Part shown: piece after piece, positions 33,337-34,830 of the stretch
How the letters are laid out: each line of letters begins with the position of its first letter
Position numbering within the stretch: the stretch's first letter is position 1
Program-made: the position numbers and the translations under genes
From: Lachnospiraceae bacterium
GTDB lineage: Bacteria; Bacillota; Clostridia; Lachnospirales; Lachnospiraceae
NCBI GenBank assembly: GCA_021205225.1
Contig: JAJPXX010000133.1
Span: 1-34,830, forward strand
DNA length: 34,830 nucleotides
Direction of reading: 5' to 3'
Notes under the pieces: model-generated
The model's database searches: none
What the model was told of the DNA's origin: nothing
The model's input: the letters and a program-made list of their open reading frames with translations, nothing else

Positions 33337-34680
33337 GACCAGGGAAATCGACATCCATTTCCCCTGGACATACCGCCACACGCAGGTCAGCGCCGTGATC
33401 AGCCAGGTCAGGCCGGTCGTGTACCAGACGGCCCAATACCCGATGGAAGGGATCATCGAGAGAATCAGGGAAAATCCCACACGCCCGATCACTTCCACGA
33501 TGCCGCTGATGAAAGCAAAGGTCGAATCGCCCGCCCCGTTCAGAAGATTGCGCGGCAGATGAATCATACCGAGCGGGAAATAAAACAGCGCTGTGATGCG
33601 GATCGCCCTGCCGCCGATCGCGATGACGTTTCCGTCATCCACAAAAAGCCGGACAAACGAATTGCCAAAGAAATACATCAGCAACAGCATAAGCGCACTG
33701 AAAACCGCAACAATCAGCACACTGCTGCGGAAGCCTTTTTTCACGCGCTCTACCTTCCCTGCGCCCAGGTTCTGGCCGGTAAAGGTCGCGAGTGCGGCGC
33801 CCAGTGAATTAAACGGCTGCTGTACCAGTGACTCAATGCGGGAGGTCGCCGTGAAGGCCGCGATTACATCCTCTCCAAACTGGTTAATCACTGCCTGTAA
33901 AATCACACAGGAGAGCGCGATCAGGGATCCCTGCGCACCAAAAGGAATGCCAAGGCGCAGACATTTCCCGATGATCATGCGGTTGGGTTTAAAATCCTGT
34001 ACAGTCAATTTAAAATACGGATTCGTTTTTACCGCATAGATGATACAGGCCACTGCCGAAAGCAGCTGCGCGCCAATCGTAGCAATCGCCACTCCGGCTA
34101 CTCCCAGATGGCACACCAATACCAGCACCAGGTCTCCGATCACGTTCAGAACGCTGGCCACAATCAGAAAAATCAGCGGCGTTGCGGAATCGCCTAATGC
34201 GCGCAGCATGGCGGCGATCCCATTGTAAAGTCCGATAAAGACCACACCGGCGCAGGCAATCCGCAGATACAGCAGGGCATCCTCAAAGATAACCTCCGGT
34301 GTACCGAGAAGCTGCAGAATCGGCCTGGAAAAAGCCACCGACACAATGCTTACGATCAGACTCATACCAAGGATCGGATAAATGGAATTCCCGATCACGT
34401 TTTTTACCATTTTATCATCCTTATTGCCAAAATACTGCGCAATCAGAACGCCCGTCCCGTTCGCAAACCCGGCGACCAGTGAAAAAAACATATAAAGCAA
34501 AGAGGAACACGCCCCGACAGCCGCCAGCGCGTTTTTCCCCACATAATTTCCCACTACAATGGAATCCACCATGTTATAAAACTGCTGAAAAAGGTTCCCG
34601 ACCAGCATCGGCATCGCAAAAATCAGCAGCAGTGCTGTCTCATTCCCCACCGTCAGGTCTCTTATGTGCTGTCTTTTCAT
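33322..34680 (-). CDS. MATE family efflux transporter
   Basis: The 452-residue product has 12 predicted membrane segments in two similar halves, with FQQFYNMVDSIVVGNYVG near residue 34 and the second-half motif QPFNSLGAALATFTGQNLGAGK. It belongs to the DinF/NorM-like MATE group that exports drugs or metabolites against a sodium or proton gradient. The Mrp operon lies downstream on the same strand, with its own promoter, so a link through the sodium gradient is possible but not shown. The chosen ATG at 34680 has AGGAGGG 12 bases upstream, a long spacing; a TTG at 34722 in the same frame is less likely. The substrate is unknown. Confidence 0.93.
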   Translation of the reverse strand: MKRQHIRDLTVGNETALLLIFAMPMLVGNLFQQFYNMVDSIVVGNYVGKNALAAVGACSSLLYMFFSLVAGFANGTGVLIAQYFGNKDDKMVKNVIGNSIYPILGMSLIVSIVSVAFSRPILQLLGTPEVIFEDALLYLRIACAGVVFIGLYNGIAAMLRALGDSATPLIFLIVASVLNVIGDLVLVLVCHLGVAGVAIATIGAQLLSAVACIIYAVKTNPYFKLTVQDFKPNRMIIGKCLRLGIPFGAQGSLIALSCVILQAVINQFGEDVIAAFTATSRIESLVQQPFNSLGAALATFTGQNLGAGKVERVKKGFRSSVLIVAVFSALMLLLMYFFGNSFVRLFVDDGNVIAIGGRAIRITALFYFPLGMIHLPRNLLNGAGDSTFAFISGIVEVIGRVGFSLILSMIPSIGYWAVWYTTGLTWLITALTCVWRYVQGKWMSISLVGQNT

Positions 34681-34706
34681 ACTCGTCCGTGTCCCTCCTG
34701 AATCTA

Positions 34707-34721
34707 TGAAAACGCTTTGCA
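34707..34721. promoter_or_regulatory. cre-like or LacI-type operator in the MATE leader
   Basis: TGAAAACGCTTTGCA matches the catabolite-responsive element pattern TGWAANCGNTNWCA at its first 12 positions and fails at the last two. It lies just after the predicted transcription start, where bound protein would block elongation. Confidence 0.4.
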
Positions 34722-34730
34722 ACTCACACT

Positions 34731-34758
34731 ATTCTATTCAGGAAAAGGAAAATGTCAA
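34731..34758 (-). promoter_or_regulatory. Sigma-A-type promoter for the MATE gene
   Basis: On the minus strand a perfect TTGACA (34753-34758) and TAGAAT (34731-34736) are 16 bases apart, about 50 bases before the start codon. Confidence 0.7.
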
Positions 34759-34772
34759 TGGGGAAAATGAAA

Positions 34773-34786
34773 TTTATTCGAATAAA
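34773..34786. promoter_or_regulatory. Palindrome upstream of the MATE promoter
   Basis: TTTATTCGAATAAA is a perfect 14-base palindrome 15 bases upstream of the -35 box, a place typical for an activator site. The remaining bases to 34830 are AT-rich and show no gene. Confidence 0.4.
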
Positions 34787-34830
34787 CATATGTAAATATA
34801 TCTGAACAATATTTTAAAACACATTTATTA

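Overview
The window looks like a chromosomal segment of a spore-forming Clostridia bacterium, most likely a Lachnospiraceae gut commensal. This is inferred from moderate GC content, strong AGGAGG-type ribosome binding sites, a SPOCS/LysM spore-associated protein, an Rpn-type nuclease with IEKG repeats, an aryl-sulfate sulfotransferase and a pectin methylesterase. No tRNA, rRNA, CRISPR array, insertion sequence or prophage was recognised.

Layout, 1-9180: a zinc-dependent phospholipase C-like gene broken by one extra T in a T8 tract (85-877); a UMF1-type MFS transporter (919-2193); then, on the minus strand and read from high to low coordinates, a PrcB-like lipoprotein, a SPOCS-LysM protein, hisH, hisF and ung. 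hisH has its own good sigma-A promoter. On the plus strand follow malQ and plsC, 12 bases apart, behind a TTGCCA-17-TATAAT promoter.

Layout, 9197-20253: a minus-strand pair made of a secreted 1566-residue protein with two complete arylsulfotransferase modules and a cytoplasmic pectin methylesterase; a divergent, AT-richer Rpn-family nuclease gene on the plus strand; then a minus-strand run tatD, rsmA, alpha/beta hydrolase and M19 dipeptidase.

Layout, 20254-34830: a plus-strand one-component signalling protein (sugar-binding LacI-like domain without DNA-binding domain, fused to a canonical GGDEF diguanylate cyclase) ends in a strong terminator that faces a ten-gene minus-strand Mrp-type cation/proton antiporter operon (mrpE, F, G, MbhD, MbhE-MnhB fusion, mrpC and four separate NuoL/M/N-type subunits). 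A MATE efflux transporter with a cre-like site in its leader closes the window.

The most unusual items are the double arylsulfotransferase and its linkage to pectin demethylation, the Mrp operon with four ion-pumping modules and a redistributed MrpA (MbhD separate, MbhE fused to MnhB) but no oxidoreductase or hydrogenase genes, a palindromic repeat element inserted between mrpE and mrpF, and the sugar-sensor/GGDEF fusion. No wholly unknown multi-gene system could be demonstrated from sequence alone. Functional statements rest on recognised family motifs; no database search was run.
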